Shown: piece after piece, positions 19,225-29,232 of the stretch | Layout of the letters: the number at the start of each line of letters is the position of its first letter | Position numbering within the stretch: position 1 is the first letter of the stretch | DNA from: Roseibium sp. HPY-6 | GTDB taxonomy: Bacteria > Pseudomonadota > Alphaproteobacteria > Rhizobiales > Stappiaceae | DNA: 64,000 nt | NCBI RefSeq assembly: GCF_040530035.1 | Contig: NZ_JBEWCD010000002.1 | Span: 3,021,793 to 3,085,792, forward strand | Direction of reading: 5' to 3' | Made by a program: the position numbers and the translations under genes | The notes under the pieces: model-generated | Seen by the model: only the letters and a program-made list of their open reading frames with translations | Told to the model about the DNA's origin: nothing | The model's database searches: none

Positions 19225-20643
19225 TTATTCAGCCGCTATCCGGTTCAGACTGATGCCGGCGATCCAGTCTGAAAAGTCCGCTTTTGCCCGATTGGTCATG
19301 GCAAGCTTCTTGGCCTTTGCCTTTTCCTTGCCTTTCAAGCGCTTGCCGTCGTCACCCTTCGTCGGTGCTTCGACGGGCGGAAATAGGCCGAAATTGACGT
19401 TCATTGGCTGGAAGGACCTAGGCTTGCCGCCGCCGTCTTCTCTGGAAATGTGACCACCGGTAATGTGATTGAGCAAAGCGCCCATGGCTGTCGTTGCCGG
19501 CGGAACCTGAACTGCAGATCCGCGTGCTTCCATCACCGCAAAGAGACCGGCAAGACAGCCGACGCTGGCCGATTCCACGTATCCCTCGCACCCAGTGATC
19601 TGCCCGGCGAATCGAATCCGCGGGTCCGCCACCAACCTCAGCGAACCGTCCAACACCTTCGGCGAATTCAAGAATGTATTGCGATGCAAGCCGCCAAGCC
19701 GCGCAAACTGGGCGTTTTCAAGACCAGGTATCATCCGGAAGATGTCAGCCTGCGCGCCGTATTTGAGTTTCGTCTGGAAGCCAACCATGTTGTAGAGCGT
19801 GCCAAGGGCATTGTCCTGTCGTAGCTGCACCACCGCGTAGGGCTTCACGTCCGAGTTATGAGCATTGGTCAGTCCCATTGGCTTCATGGGGCCGTGGCGA
19901 AGCGTCTCTCGGCCTCTGGAGGCCATGACTTCGATGGGAAGGCAGCCGTCGAAATAAGGCGTGTTTGCTTCCCACTCCTTGAAATCTGCCGTATCTCCGC
20001 CGAGAAGCGCATCAATAAAGGCTTCGTACTGGTCCTTGTCCATAGGACAGTTCAAATAGTCTTTTCCAGTTCCTCCCGGACCGACCTTGTCGTATCTCGA
20101 CTGGAACCAGGCCTTTGAGAGATCAACGGTATCGAAATGGACAATAGGCGCAATCGCATCGAAAAAGGCGAGGGCGTCTTCTCCAGATTTCTGCAACACA
20201 GCCTTTGAAAGGTCGGGTGAGGTCAATGGGCCCGTTGCGACAATCACTCTCTTCCAGTCTTCGGGCGGAAAACCGGCAACCTCTTCACGTGCGATCGTGA
20301 TAAGGGGGTGGTCTTCGAGCGCTTTGGTCACCGCTTGCGAAAAACCCTCTCTATCCACGGCGAGCGCACTTCCGGCGGGCACCTGATGGGCGTCGGCCGA
20401 TGACATGATCAGAGATCCGAGCTGCCTCAGTTCATGGTGGATCAAACCGACTGCATTTTGTTCCGAATCGTCGGATCGAAAGGAGTTTGAACAGACAAGT
20501 TCTGCCAAACCGTCTGTCTGATGCGCGTCGGTTTTGCGCACTGGGCGCATTTCGTGAATGACGACGTCAATTCCCGCTTGTGCGATCTGCCATGCGGCTT
20601 CCGAACCGGCCAAGCCGCCACCGATAACGTGAATGGGTGCCAT
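19225..20643 (-). CDS. trmFO: Methylenetetrahydrofolate-tRNA-(uracil-5-)-methyltransferase
   Basis: 472 residues. TrmFO methylates U54 of the tRNA T-loop using folate and FAD. The FAD-binding segment [19 protein letters not shown] opens the protein and [18 protein letters not shown], a family hallmark, follows near residue 50. AAGGATAAAAA precedes the ATG. Convergent with the NDUFAF6-like gene. Confidence 0.95.
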   Translation of the reverse strand: MAPIHVIGGGLAGSEAAWQIAQAGIDVVIHEMRPVRKTDAHQTDGLAELVCSNSFRSDDSEQNAVGLIHHELRQLGSLIMSSADAHQVPAGSALAVDREGFSQAVTKALEDHPLITIAREEVAGFPPEDWKRVIVATGPLTSPDLSKAVLQKSGEDALAFFDAIAPIVHFDTVDLSKAWFQSRYDKVGPGGTGKDYLNCPMDKDQYEAFIDALLGGDTADFKEWEANTPYFDGCLPIEVMASRGRETLRHGPMKPMGLTNAHNSDVKPYAVVQLRQDNALGTLYNMVGFQTKLKYGAQADIFRMIPGLENAQFARLGGLHRNTFLNSPKVLDGSLRLVADPRIRFAGQITGCEGYVESASVGCLAGLFAVMEARGSAVQVPPATTAMGALLNHITGGHISREDGGGKPRSFQPMNVNFGLFPPVEAPTKGDDGKRLKGKEKAKAKKLAMTNRAKADFSDWIAGISLNRIAAE

Positions 20644-21040
20644 TTTTTATCCTTGGGACAAATGCCGGTCGAGAATTTGCGTCAATTGCCTCGCGCACGC
20701 CGGCAAACATCTGTTTTGTCCTGATTACAAGGATTGCCGCACAACCGCAACGGTTTCGCAAGCGGATCGATCGCATCGCGTCAACTCAAAACGACGATGC
20801 CTTACCGATGTTGTTTGAGCCTGTTTGGGAAAGTCTGAAAGACACAATCGCATGAGCCTTTGCTCATGCTCGAATGTCAAATCGTGCGGCAATAGTGGGC
20901 GTGAAGCAGGTCAATAGAACGCAAGGACATATGAAACATGCCTGATGTATCAAAGACCAGGAGAACACTGTCTCAGAAGCAGCATTCATTTAATGGGGGT
21001 CAAGGTTTGTCTTCATTATTTCGCTGCAAACCACCAACAG
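20644..21040. other. Gene-free interval upstream of trmFO
   Basis: About 400 bp that holds the trmFO leader and the region past the first hairpin array. Short open frames occur but none has a ribosome site or recognisable protein. I see no RNA gene in it. Confidence 0.5.
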
Positions 21041-21167
21041 CACAAACAAAAAACGCTCGCCGGTGGGAGGAGGATCCGGCGAGCGTTTTTGTTATCTGCG
21101 AATTGATCCGCAGATCATTTGCAGCCCGGAGACTGGGAGGAGGATGTCTCCCGACTGCAAGTCGTGA
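21041..21167 (-). ncRNA. CcsR/cuckoo-type hairpin array 1 with CCTCCTCCC loops
   Basis: Read on the minus strand, the 3' region of the first DUF1127 gene has a hairpin at 21158-21121 and a 15-bp perfect terminator hairpin (arms 21049-21063 and 21076-21090) ending in TTTTTTGTTT. Both present CCTCCTCCC in the loop (21135-21143 and 21065-21073). This matches the CcsR/cuckoo RNA theme described in Rhodobacter, where sRNAs with this loop are processed from DUF1127 transcripts. A further 7-bp hairpin lies between them. Confidence 0.75.
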
Positions 21168-21317
21168 TTATTTTACAGCCTGACGTGCGTACCGGCCGAT
21201 GTCGGCACGGGAGATGCCGAGATCATCGAGTTCACGGTTGGACAGGTTGGACAGCTCGTCATAGGTCTGACGGAAGCGTTTCCAGGTGTTGAATTTTTTG
21301 ACGACTGTGTCGATCAT
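21168..21317 (-). CDS. DUF1127 small protein 1
   Basis: 49 residues: an N-terminal helix (MIDTVVKKFNTWKRFRQTYD), then the DUF1127 core ELSNLSNRELDDLGISRADI and a basic end (GRYARQAVK). Arg-rich DUF1127 proteins of this size are RNA-associated in Rhodobacter (CcaF1). The gene is followed by hairpin array 1 on the same strand. It is 59 percent or so alike by eye to the second DUF1127 gene upstream, suggesting duplication. Confidence 0.88.
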   Translation of the reverse strand: MIDTVVKKFNTWKRFRQTYDELSNLSNRELDDLGISRADIGRYARQAVK

Positions 21318-21584
21318 GATTTAGGCCTTTCGCTATCTCTTGGCCATGGCACCGCGGATCGGCGTCTGGCCCGTTCGTCTCTTACAAACGCTATATAGGA
21401 AAATTGTGCGGTGCGAGGTAGTGGGTTTTTCGCGATGCAGATATGCAAAAACCGCAATTCAACAATTAGTTAACGCGCATCCATGCACATAATGCATAGG
21501 CCAGGCATGCGGACAAAACGAACGTATTTCGCATCTGCGAAATAGAATCACGCGCGATGATGCAGAGGGATTGAAGAAACGGGA

Positions 21585-21721
21585 AGCCGAACAAACGAAC
21601 GCCCGCCAGTGGGAGGAGGTACTGGCGGGCGTCGTTTCGACTGGCAGGGCTGGGAGGAGGATGCCCCGCGTGTCACACGTCTTTCGGCTGGGAGGAGGTT
21701 GCCTACGGACGCGATCTCAAA
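21585..21721 (-). ncRNA. CcsR/cuckoo-type hairpin array 2 with three CCTCCTCCC motifs
   Basis: On the minus strand, directly after the second DUF1127 stop, the motif CCTCCTCCC occurs at 21698-21690, 21660-21652 and 21619-21611. The last is in the loop of a perfect 11-bp stem (21600-21610 with 21621-21631) followed by TTCGTTTGTT, a probable terminator. The middle motif sits in a short 4+2-bp stem and the first in a weak one. Same architecture as array 1. Confidence 0.75.
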
Positions 21722-21877
21722 TTACAAGCCGTTTGCTCCACGGCGTGCGACAAACCTGATGTCGCTTCGGCTGATGCCGAGGTCCTGAAGTTCTCTAGCC
21801 GACAGACGGGACAATTCGTCAACCGCACGGCGATAGCTAACCCAGTTGCTGTACTTCTTGCGCACAGTATCAAACAT
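21722..21877 (-). CDS. DUF1127 small protein 2
   Basis: 51 residues: MFDTVRKKYSNWVSYRRAVD, then ELSRLSARELQDLGISRSDI and a basic tail with VARRGANGL. Upstream on its strand is GGATAAGGAATAAG before the ATG and an AT-rich TATATAT about 55 bp away that could be a -10 element. Probably a stress-induced RNA-binding protein by analogy to Rhodobacter CcaF1; that role is not shown here. Confidence 0.88.
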   Translation of the reverse strand: MFDTVRKKYSNWVSYRRAVDELSRLSARELQDLGISRSDIRFVARRGANGL

Positions 21878-22107
21878 CTTCTTATTCCTTATCCGACAGG
21901 TCCTGTTGGCTCCTGTCTCGTTGTTGAACTCATATATAATTCACCAACTAAAATAAAAGAAGTGCTAGATGTGCATGACAGACATGCATTTTGTGCAATG
22001 CAAAATTACCGGAGATGCGATCCGAATACGGAGCCTGAAATTCCAGCAATAGCAGTACAGTAACAAGATATGTGCGGCGCACATAAATTCAAGTGTTTGA
22101 GCCTGTG

Positions 22108-25038
22108 CTATTCCGCCGCGTCGTGAGCCCGTTGCGGACGCCGCTGCAACAGCTCGCGCAAAAACTGCCCGGTATAACTGGCCTCAACTTCGGCAACGTC
22201 TTCCGGGCGGCCGGTCGCAACCACCGTACCACCGCCATCGCCACCCTCCGGTCCAAGGTCGATAATCCAGTCTGCGGTCTTGATGACTTCAAGATTGTGC
22301 TCAATGACCAGAACCGTGTTGCCCTGATCCACCAGTTCGTGGAGAACATCGAGCAGCTTGGCAACATCGTGGAAATGCAGGCCTGTCGTTGGCTCATCGA
22401 GGATGTAAAGCGTTCGCCCGGTCGACCTCTTGGACAATTCCTTCGCGAGCTTCACGCGTTGTGCTTCGCCGCCTGAAAGTGTCGTTGCCTGCTGGCCGAC
22501 CTTTATGTAACCCAATCCTACGCGCGCAAGGGTCTGCATTTTGTCGCGAACAGCCGGTACTGCTGAAAAGAACTCTGCGGCCTCCTCAACGGTCATATCC
22601 AGAACATCTGCGATTGATTTGCCCTTGAATTCCACTTCAAGAGTTTCCCTGTTGTAGCGTTTTCCCTTGCAGACATCACAGGTCACATAAACATCGGGCA
22701 GGAAGTGCATCTCGATCTTGATGACACCGTCTCCCTGACAGGCTTCGCACCGTCCGCCTTTGACGTTGAAAGAAAAACGCCCAGGCTGATAGCCGCGTGC
22801 CTTCGCCTCGGGCATTCCGGCAAACCATTCCCGGATGGGTGTGAACGCGCCTGTATAGGTGGCCGGATTTGATCGCGGTGTGCGGCCGATGGGCGACTGA
22901 TCGATGTCAATTACCTTATCCAGAACCTCCAGGCCTTCAATTCGGTCATGAGGGGCGGGATTGTCTCTGGCACCGTTTAATCGACGTGCCGCGGACTTAT
23001 AGAGCGTGTCTATGAGAAAGGTCGATTTGCCGCCACCCGACACCCCGGTCACGCAGGTAAATGTGCTGAGCGGAATGTCGACATCCACATCCTTCAGATT
23101 GTTCCCGCGTGCGCCGCGAACGCTAATTTTCCGTTTCTTGTTGATCTTTCGACGCCCGTCAGGCCGCTCAATCATGCGCTTGCCGGAGAGGTATTCGCCT
23201 GTAAGGGACTTGGGATTGGCCATGATCTCGGACGGCGTCCCTCTGGCGACTACCTGGCCGCCATGCACGCCGGCGCCAGGGCCGACATCCACCACATAGT
23301 CAGCCGTCAGAACCGCGTCTTCGTCGTGCTCGACAACAATGACCGTGTTGCCCAGATTTCTGAGATGTTTCAGCGTCTCAAGCAAACGGGCATTGTCACG
23401 TTGATGAAGTCCGATGGACGGCTCATCGAGAACGTAGAGCACACCGGTCAGGCCGGACCCGATCTGTGATGCAAGCCGGATGCGTTGGCTCTCGCCGCCG
23501 GAAAGCGTTCCTGACGATCTGGAAAGGGTCAGATACTCCAGACCTACATCGTTCAGAAATTTCAGCCGTTCCCTGATTTCTTTCAGGATCCGCCCGGCAA
23601 TTTCCGATTGCTTGTCATTCAGCTTCTCTGGCAGGGCATCGAACCAGTCTCGCGCTTCGCGGATCGAATATTCGGTGATTTCGCCGATATGCTTGCCAGC
23701 AATCTTGACCGCAAGCGCCTCAGGCTTCAGCCGGAACCCGCTGCAGGCAGGGCAGGCGTGGTCCGACTGGAACCTTGCAAGTTCTTCCCGGACCCACGAA
23801 GATTCCGTCTCACGCCAGCGACGCTCGATATTGCCGATTACACCTTCAAAAGTCTTTTCCGTCCGGTAGCTGCGCACGCCATCGTCATAAACGAATTCAA
23901 CAGGTGTTTTCCCGGTCCCGTGGAGGATCGCATCCTGTACCTCATCCGGGAGGTCTTTCCAGGGTGTCGACATTGTCACTTTGAAATGGCTGCACAGCGC
24001 TTCAAGTGTTTGTGCGTAATAGGGTGAGGTCGACCCGGTCTTGGCCCATGGTAGCACGGCCCCTTCGCGCAACGACAGGGAGTGGTCCGGAACAACGAGG
24101 TCCTCTTCGAAAGCCAAGGTTGTTCCAAGCCCGTCGCAGGTCGGGCACGCGCCGAAAGGATTGTTGAACGAAAACAGCCTCGGTTCAATTTCCGGAATGG
24201 TGAACCCGGAAACAGGGCAGGCGAATTTTTCGGAGAAAATCAGACGCTCGGGATCACCCTTTTCGGTTGTCTTGTCCGCAAACTCTGCCACGGCAATTCC
24301 GTCGGCAAGTTTGAGGGCGGTTTCGAGAGAGTCGGCAAGCCGTCCCGCGATATCATCGCGCACGACAAGCCGGTCCACGACTACATCGATGTCGTGTTTG
24401 TATTTCTTGTCGAGAGCAGGAGCTTCTGCAATCTCGTGAAACGTTCCGTCGATCTTGACGCGCTGGAAGCCCTTTTTCATGAGCTCTGCCAGTTCCTTGC
24501 GGTATTCGCCCTTGCGGCCGCGCACCATGGGAGCCAGCAGATAGAGCCGCGTTCCTTCCTCAAGCTCCTTGACACGGTCGACCATCTGACTCACCGTCTG
24601 GCTTTCAATTGGCAGTCCGGTGGCAGGAGAGTAGGGAATGCCGACGCGCGCAAACAGAAGCCGCATGTAATCATAGATTTCGGTAACTGTTCCGACCGTG
24701 GAGCGCGGATTACGAGAGGTCGTCTTCTGCTCAATGGAAATTGCAGGGGAAAGACCGTCGATCTGGTCAACATCCGGTTTTTGCATCATCTCCAGGAACT
24801 GGCGTGCATAGGCGGACAGGCTCTCAACGTAGCGTCGTTGGCCTTCTGCATAGATGGTGTCAAAAGCGAGCGAAGACTTGCCGGAACCGGACAGTCCGGT
24901 CATGACGATCAGTCGATCGCGCGGAAGATCGAGGTCGACACCCTTAAGGTTGTGCTCGCGCGCACCTCGGACGCTGATGACCCGCGTTGGGTCGTTTTTC
25001 CAGCTTTCATCCCTCCGAGTGCTGTCGGACTTCGACAT
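22108..25038 (-). CDS. uvrA: Excinuclease ABC subunit A
   Basis: 976 residues, full length. UvrA recognises DNA lesions in nucleotide excision repair. Both ABC modules are intact, each with Walker A ([14 protein letters not shown] and [14 protein letters not shown]) and LSGGE signatures ([26 protein letters not shown]). Zinc fingers are visible as CPVC-type pairs ([20 protein letters not shown]). The start chosen gives MSKSDSTRR; two other Met codons lie up to 9 residues upstream. Divergent from ssb with a shared LexA-like site. Confidence 0.96.
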   Translation of the reverse strand: MSKSDSTRRDESWKNDPTRVISVRGAREHNLKGVDLDLPRDRLIVMTGLSGSGKSSLAFDTIYAEGQRRYVESLSAYARQFLEMMQKPDVDQIDGLSPAISIEQKTTSRNPRSTVGTVTEIYDYMRLLFARVGIPYSPATGLPIESQTVSQMVDRVKELEEGTRLYLLAPMVRGRKGEYRKELAELMKKGFQRVKIDGTFHEIAEAPALDKKYKHDIDVVVDRLVVRDDIAGRLADSLETALKLADGIAVAEFADKTTEKGDPERLIFSEKFACPVSGFTIPEIEPRLFSFNNPFGACPTCDGLGTTLAFEEDLVVPDHSLSLREGAVLPWAKTGSTSPYYAQTLEALCSHFKVTMSTPWKDLPDEVQDAILHGTGKTPVEFVYDDGVRSYRTEKTFEGVIGNIERRWRETESSWVREELARFQSDHACPACSGFRLKPEALAVKIAGKHIGEITEYSIREARDWFDALPEKLNDKQSEIAGRILKEIRERLKFLNDVGLEYLTLSRSSGTLSGGESQRIRLASQIGSGLTGVLYVLDEPSIGLHQRDNARLLETLKHLRNLGNTVIVVEHDEDAVLTADYVVDVGPGAGVHGGQVVARGTPSEIMANPKSLTGEYLSGKRMIERPDGRRKINKKRKISVRGARGNNLKDVDVDIPLSTFTCVTGVSGGGKSTFLIDTLYKSAARRLNGARDNPAPHDRIEGLEVLDKVIDIDQSPIGRTPRSNPATYTGAFTPIREWFAGMPEAKARGYQPGRFSFNVKGGRCEACQGDGVIKIEMHFLPDVYVTCDVCKGKRYNRETLEVEFKGKSIADVLDMTVEEAAEFFSAVPAVRDKMQTLARVGLGYIKVGQQATTLSGGEAQRVKLAKELSKRSTGRTLYILDEPTTGLHFHDVAKLLDVLHELVDQGNTVLVIEHNLEVIKTADWIIDLGPEGGDGGGTVVATGRPEDVAEVEASYTGQFLRELLQRRPQRAHDAAE

Positions 25039-25495
25039 TCTGAAAATTCCCGCCATAAATCGCAACGAGTCCTGACCCGATGCAGGTTGCCCGAAACCAG
25101 ATCAGAAGATGCTCAACCTGGTCATCATGTCCCGATATAGCAGCTATGGGCGCAACATCCAGTGAGGCGAATGAGCCAATTGAAAAACACGCGCAGATTT
25201 TGCTTGCTCGATTGAATCTTTTTTATAGAAGTGATAAGAACAAAACAAGTACATTTGCATGGGTAGGCGACGTGAACCAGCTTGTAAAGTGGCATATTCC
25301 CGCGCTCTCAGCGTCAAATCAGGCAGTTTGCCTTGTGGAAAATGGGCGTGGCGGTCTGAAAACATGGGCGAAGCGGTTGGAGTGTCGCTACGGTTCTGCT
25401 TTCTAGCTGCATGGCAGGTAGGCCGGTTTCAGCTAAGCAAGTGCCAGAAGGGCGTGCAGATCCGGTAAAGCCAAAAGAACGAACAGGAGTGCAGT
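25039..25495. other. uvrA-ssb intergenic region
   Basis: 457 bp with divergent promoters and the LexA-like site. Short open frames on both strands have no ribosome sites or recognisable content. The tandem GAACGAACAGGAG immediately before ssb contains the ssb ribosome site. Confidence 0.5.
25238..25252. promoter_or_regulatory. Probable LexA (SOS) box between uvrA and ssb
   Basis: GAACAAAACAAGTAC fits the alphaproteobacterial LexA pattern GAAC-N7-GAAC with one change (GTAC). It is 200 bp before uvrA and 243 bp before ssb. The uvrA/ssb divergent pair is a classic SOS-regulated locus, which supports the call. Confidence 0.6.
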
Positions 25496-26017
25496 ATGGC
25501 GGGAAGCGTCAACAAAGTCATTTTGGTCGGTAACCTCGGTGCCGATCCGGAAATCCGCCGAACGCAAGACGGCAGGCCGATTGCCAATCTTCGGATTGCC
25601 ACATCGGAGTCCTGGCGTGACCGGAGCTCGGGGGAGCGGCGGGAAAAGACCGAATGGCACCGCGTGGTAATTTTCAACGAAGGCCTATGCAAAGTCGCCG
25701 AACAATATTTGCGAAAAGGTTCAAAGGTTTATCTTGAGGGCCAGTTGCAAACCCGCAAATGGCAGGATCAGTCAGGACAGGACCGTTATTCGACCGAAGT
25801 TGTCCTGCAGGGCTTCAATTCAAACCTGACTATGCTCGATGGGCGCGGCGAGGGTGGCCAGTCCGGCGGACTGCCAGACTATGGCAATGACTCCCAAGGC
25901 GGCGGCAGCTTTGGCGGCGGCGGATACGGAGGCGGCTCGGGCGGATCTTCGTCTGGAGGCGGCTTTGGAGGACCCGGCGGCGGGTCCGGGCCAATGGACG
26001 ACGAAATCCCGTTCTAA
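25496..26017 (+). CDS. ssb: Single-stranded DNA-binding protein
   Basis: 173 residues. OB-fold N-terminus begins [20 protein letters not shown], with [11 protein letters not shown] and [11 protein letters not shown] typical of bacterial SSB. A Gly/Ser-rich linker follows and the C-terminus is MDDEIPF, the conserved acidic tip that recruits repair and replication proteins. Start preceded by CAGGAG. Confidence 0.98.
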   Translation: MAGSVNKVILVGNLGADPEIRRTQDGRPIANLRIATSESWRDRSSGERREKTEWHRVVIFNEGLCKVAEQYLRKGSKVYLEGQLQTRKWQDQSGQDRYSTEVVLQGFNSNLTMLDGRGEGGQSGGLPDYGNDSQGGGSFGGGGYGGGSGGSSSGGGFGGPGGGSGPMDDEIPF

Positions 26018-26031
26018 GGCTTCACTGAGAC

Positions 26032-26058
26032 AGAGCCCTCGGCCGGATTGAGGGCTCT
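26032..26058. terminator. Hairpin after ssb (bidirectional candidate)
   Basis: AGAGCCCTC and GAGGGCTCT make a perfect 9-bp stem with a 9-base loop. It lies between ssb and the convergent gene that ends at 26058. No T-run on the plus side. Confidence 0.55.
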
Positions 26059-26555
26059 CACGGGACAGCAACAAACTCCGTCACGTGATTACCCAGAAAA
26101 GACCAGCTCAGGTCCTCGACCGCACAGTCGTGTTTCTCCGAAGTCCCAAGACCGCAAAAATAGACGGCCTCTTCCGCACTCGAGTCTCCACCGCGGTCTG
26201 ATGCGCCGTTCAGGCATGCGAGCTCGTGAATGAGCGTTGCAAGAACAGTCCACTTTCCCATACGGAAAGCGCGATCGGCGATACCGATTTCACCACTCGC
26301 CAGACAGGCCTTCCCGTAGCGGGGGGCTTCAATCGACGGGGCAAAATTGACCCATATGCTTCGGTCGTTGATCAGGTTCGTAAGGCTCCTGCCCCCTGGC
26401 AGAGAACAGAAATACGCATCGCAATTCGGATTGGTCTTCACCAATTCGAAGAGCTTGGCCCGAGACCATTTCAATTGGCGATATTGCGCCAGGCTGAAAC
26501 ACGTGAACCCGATCTGGGAGGAAACGTGGTCCCCGATGTTGAACTGAAACGGCAT
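26058..26555 (-). CDS. Unknown protein with modified HExxH motif (HELAC)
   Basis: 165 residues, no family recognised with certainty. Residues 110-114 read HELAC in the helix VLATLIHELACLNGASDRGG, where zinc metallopeptidases have HExxH; Cys 114 replaces the second His. The stretch SSAEEAVYFCGLG after it resembles the AE..CG segment that follows HExxH in some putative toxin-like peptidases. No signal peptide is evident. GGAGCGAAGAC precedes the ATG, so the gene is probably real. Converges on ssb. Confidence 0.65.
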   Translation of the reverse strand: MPFQFNIGDHVSSQIGFTCFSLAQYRQLKWSRAKLFELVKTNPNCDAYFCSLPGGRSLTNLINDRSIWVNFAPSIEAPRYGKACLASGEIGIADRAFRMGKWTVLATLIHELACLNGASDRGGDSSAEEAVYFCGLGTSEKHDCAVEDLSWSFLGNHVTEFVAVP

Positions 26556-26989
26556 GTCTTCGCTCCGAATGATCCGTGTCTTCTGTGGAGCAACCTATTT
26601 TTATTCAGGGTAGGGCACCGTGATGCGTATCACGCGGATGTCATTTCCAGTGCGCTAAGTCACTAGCGCGTTAAACGAATTCGAATTTTTGTTAGGTCTT
26701 CGCCGTTCCGGAGAGGCAAAATCGTCACACTGATTTGAATTCAAAAGGTGTGTATGAAGCTTGCCCTTAACCATCTGATCAAGCCTGTTATAGTATTAAC
26801 CAGTTTGCCGCTTGTGTTTCATGAGGATATTCGGCTGTTTGCTGCAGAATAGCCCCGGAAAGAAATGCGAGAAGGCGCTGCACGGGAGGGGGAACTTTCG
26901 GGCAGATTGTTAATTGCGGCGGAAAGAGCCGCACGGCTTGGCTTTTCATCTGGAATGCCGGCCGGCTTATGAATTTTTGGATCTAGGCA
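26556..26989. other. Promoter region of the L,D-transpeptidase gene
   Basis: 434 bp between divergent starts. Contains TTAACCAT (26767-26774) and a second ATTAACC 25 bp on. No gene is visible. The sequence around GTTATAGTATTAACC is AT-rich and may hold the promoter. Confidence 0.45.
26767..26774 (+). promoter_or_regulatory. Candidate CtrA half-site TTAACCAT before the L,D-transpeptidase
   Basis: Same octamer as found before the LysM/LytM gene, here about 215 bp upstream of another peptidoglycan enzyme. A single 8-bp match; chance is possible. Confidence 0.3.
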
Positions 26990-28990
26990 ATGCAGGCGAG
27001 CCAAATGAAAAACGATATGGAACAATCCCATCGCAGATATGGACGCTCAATCGGAATTCGCACAGTGTCTGCCGCGTCACTGAAGGCGTGTCTCATGGCA
27101 ACCGTACTTGCGTCCGGTTTCAGCATTGTGACTCCCACGACAGCCGAGGCACAAGGCCTCTTCCAGCGCTTGTTCAATCCTGAAAATCATCGCAAGCAGC
27201 AAGAGCGCAAACGTCAGGAACAACTGCGAAAGAAGGCGGTTTCGGTGAAGGTCGCAGCGCCGCGCTACCTGAATTACTCCCCTGACGCATTGAAGAAAGT
27301 ATCGCTGTCGCCGCTGTCTGAAAAGAAAACAGCTGAAGTTCAGCCGACAGCCGCAGACGCCGAGACCGAAAATGCAGTCGCCGTGGAAACGGATGTTGCC
27401 CCCGCCGCACCAGCCGTGCTGACCGAATTCGACAAGGGGCGTCCGGCGTTGAAGGACTTGGCCTTGAGGGTTCTTCCTGAAGTGGGGGAAGCGCTCATTG
27501 CGTATTACCGTGAACATCCGGACTTTGTTTGGATCGAGGACAACGGCGTTACACTGAAAGCGGCACAGCTGCGCAAATCACTCGCATCAAGCGGCAAATA
27601 TGGTCTGGTTCCCTCAGATTACTTTGTTCCGCTCCCGGCTGTTTCAGGTCTTGATGACGCAGCGCGCACAGCCGCAATGATGCGTTTTGAAATGGAAATG
27701 AGCGCAGCTGCGCTGACCTATGTTCTTGACGCGACGCGTGGGCGGGTCGATCCGAACAGGATCTCGCAATATCACGATCTTCCCCGGCACGAGGTAGACC
27801 TTGTGGCGGCGCTGGAGAAGCTTTCAACCACCTTAACTGTTTCTGACGAACTTCACGGTCACCAGCCTCAAAACGACCATTTCCGCAAACTGACCGCTGA
27901 ACTGGAACGTCTGAAGGCTGAAGACGATAGCGCCGAGCAAATCGTCATCGCACCAGGCACCTTCCTGAAAGCCGGTAAATCGAGCCCAGAGCTCAAAAAT
28001 ATTGTCTCCGCAATTTCAATGAACGGCTCCGACGCTTTAAAACAAGCGCACAGCGAGACACTTGCTGCCTATGAAGGGGCTGACCTTTACGGACCTGAAC
28101 TGGTCGCACTGGTAAAGGCCTTTCAAAAGGAAGCGGGTCTGACGCCTGACGGAATTGTCGGCAAGAACACGATCAAGGCGCTCGTCGGCGAGACGAATGC
28201 CGCCAAGATTGCCAAGGTTGAACTGGCGATGGAGCGGAGCCGGTGGATCCCGGAGAACCTTGGAACGCGGAAGGTATTTATCAACCAGGCGGCGTTCACG
28301 GCGACATACACGGCGCCGGGCGAGGACCCGCTTTCCATGCGGGTGGTCGTGGGCAAGAAATCCAATCAGACCAACTTCTTCTACGACAAGATCGAAATCG
28401 TGGAATACAACCCGTATTGGGGCGTTCCCTATTCGATCATCGTCAACGAAATGGTTCCCAAGCTCGCGCGGGACCCGTCTTATCTCGACCGGGCCGGCTA
28501 TGAGGTCACGACCCCTGGCGGACGCAAGGTCTCATCCGCTTCTGTAAACTGGTATGCAGTCGCGGCAAGACAGCAGTCGATCAATGTCCGGCAATATCCG
28601 GGCCGGTCCAATGCGCTTGGCGAAGTGAAGATCCTGTTCCCGAACCGGCACCACATCTATATGCACGACACGCCTGCCAAGAACCTTTTCAACAAGGACG
28701 TTCGGGCCTATAGCCACGGATGTATCCGACTGCACGACCCGAAGGGCATGGCAGCGGCCGTTCTCGGAAAGTCCAAAGACTACGTGACGTCTCGAATCGC
28801 GGCCGGCCAGAATGAACAGGAAAAGGTCACCGGCGATATTCCGGTTTATGTGGCGTATTTCACGGCATGGCCGGAGCAGGATGGCAACGGCATCGAGTTC
28901 TACTCGGATATCTATGACCGTGACCGCTATCTCCTGAAGGCAATCGAAAAAACTGAAGCCACTCGGGCAAAAGCCAGAAACGCGGGCTGA
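26990..28990 (+). CDS. L,D-transpeptidase of the YcbB type
   Basis: 666 residues. A signal peptide ends near TTAEAQG, followed by a basic coil (NHRKQQERKRQEQLRKK). A scaffold region, a peptidoglycan-binding domain 1 (LVALVKAFQKEAGLTPDG, about 366-400) and the YkuD catalytic domain follow. The catalytic motif is HIYMHD...SHGCIRLHD with Cys 578. Such enzymes form 3-3 cross-links, which dominate in Hyphomicrobiales. A second start (MKNDMEQ) 15 bp downstream behind GGCGAG is equally possible. Confidence 0.92.
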   Translation: MQASQMKNDMEQSHRRYGRSIGIRTVSAASLKACLMATVLASGFSIVTPTTAEAQGLFQRLFNPENHRKQQERKRQEQLRKKAVSVKVAAPRYLNYSPDALKKVSLSPLSEKKTAEVQPTAADAETENAVAVETDVAPAAPAVLTEFDKGRPALKDLALRVLPEVGEALIAYYREHPDFVWIEDNGVTLKAAQLRKSLASSGKYGLVPSDYFVPLPAVSGLDDAARTAAMMRFEMEMSAAALTYVLDATRGRVDPNRISQYHDLPRHEVDLVAALEKLSTTLTVSDELHGHQPQNDHFRKLTAELERLKAEDDSAEQIVIAPGTFLKAGKSSPELKNIVSAISMNGSDALKQAHSETLAAYEGADLYGPELVALVKAFQKEAGLTPDGIVGKNTIKALVGETNAAKIAKVELAMERSRWIPENLGTRKVFINQAAFTATYTAPGEDPLSMRVVVGKKSNQTNFFYDKIEIVEYNPYWGVPYSIIVNEMVPKLARDPSYLDRAGYEVTTPGGRKVSSASVNWYAVAARQQSINVRQYPGRSNALGEVKILFPNRHHIYMHDTPAKNLFNKDVRAYSHGCIRLHDPKGMAAAVLGKSKDYVTSRIAAGQNEQEKVTGDIPVYVAYFTAWPEQDGNGIEFYSDIYDRDRYLLKAIEKTEATRAKARNAG

Positions 28991-29014
28991 ACAAAAACAA
29001 TCAAAGAAACGAAA

Positions 29015-29039
29015 GCGCCGGGCGGATGTCCGGCGTTTT
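29015..29039 (+). terminator. Intrinsic terminator of the L,D-transpeptidase gene
   Basis: CGCCGG and CCGGCG form the stem core around GCGGATGT, followed by TTTT, 25 bp past the stop. Confidence 0.75.
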
Positions 29040-29232
29040 GCATTGCATCCGCTTGTCAGAACGACATAGAGATTCCTTACACATCAATGCTGGCGAAAAC
29101 GATGCAGGGGTGCGAGAGGACACCGTGATTTGCGAACAGGATACGGATAGCTGATATTGGACGCCGATCTGGAATATGATCGATGACGCTGGCACGTTAT
29201 CCTGGCCCAAAACACTCACCTTGCAGGTCTCA

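Noticed and set aside
24082..25140. 352-codon open frame on the plus strand
   Set aside because: It lies wholly antisense to the uvrA coding region, has no ribosome site and the protein looks like a reverse-frame shadow.
25080..25406. 108-codon frame in the uvrA-ssb gap
   Set aside because: No ribosome site and no family; covers the LexA-like site and both promoters.
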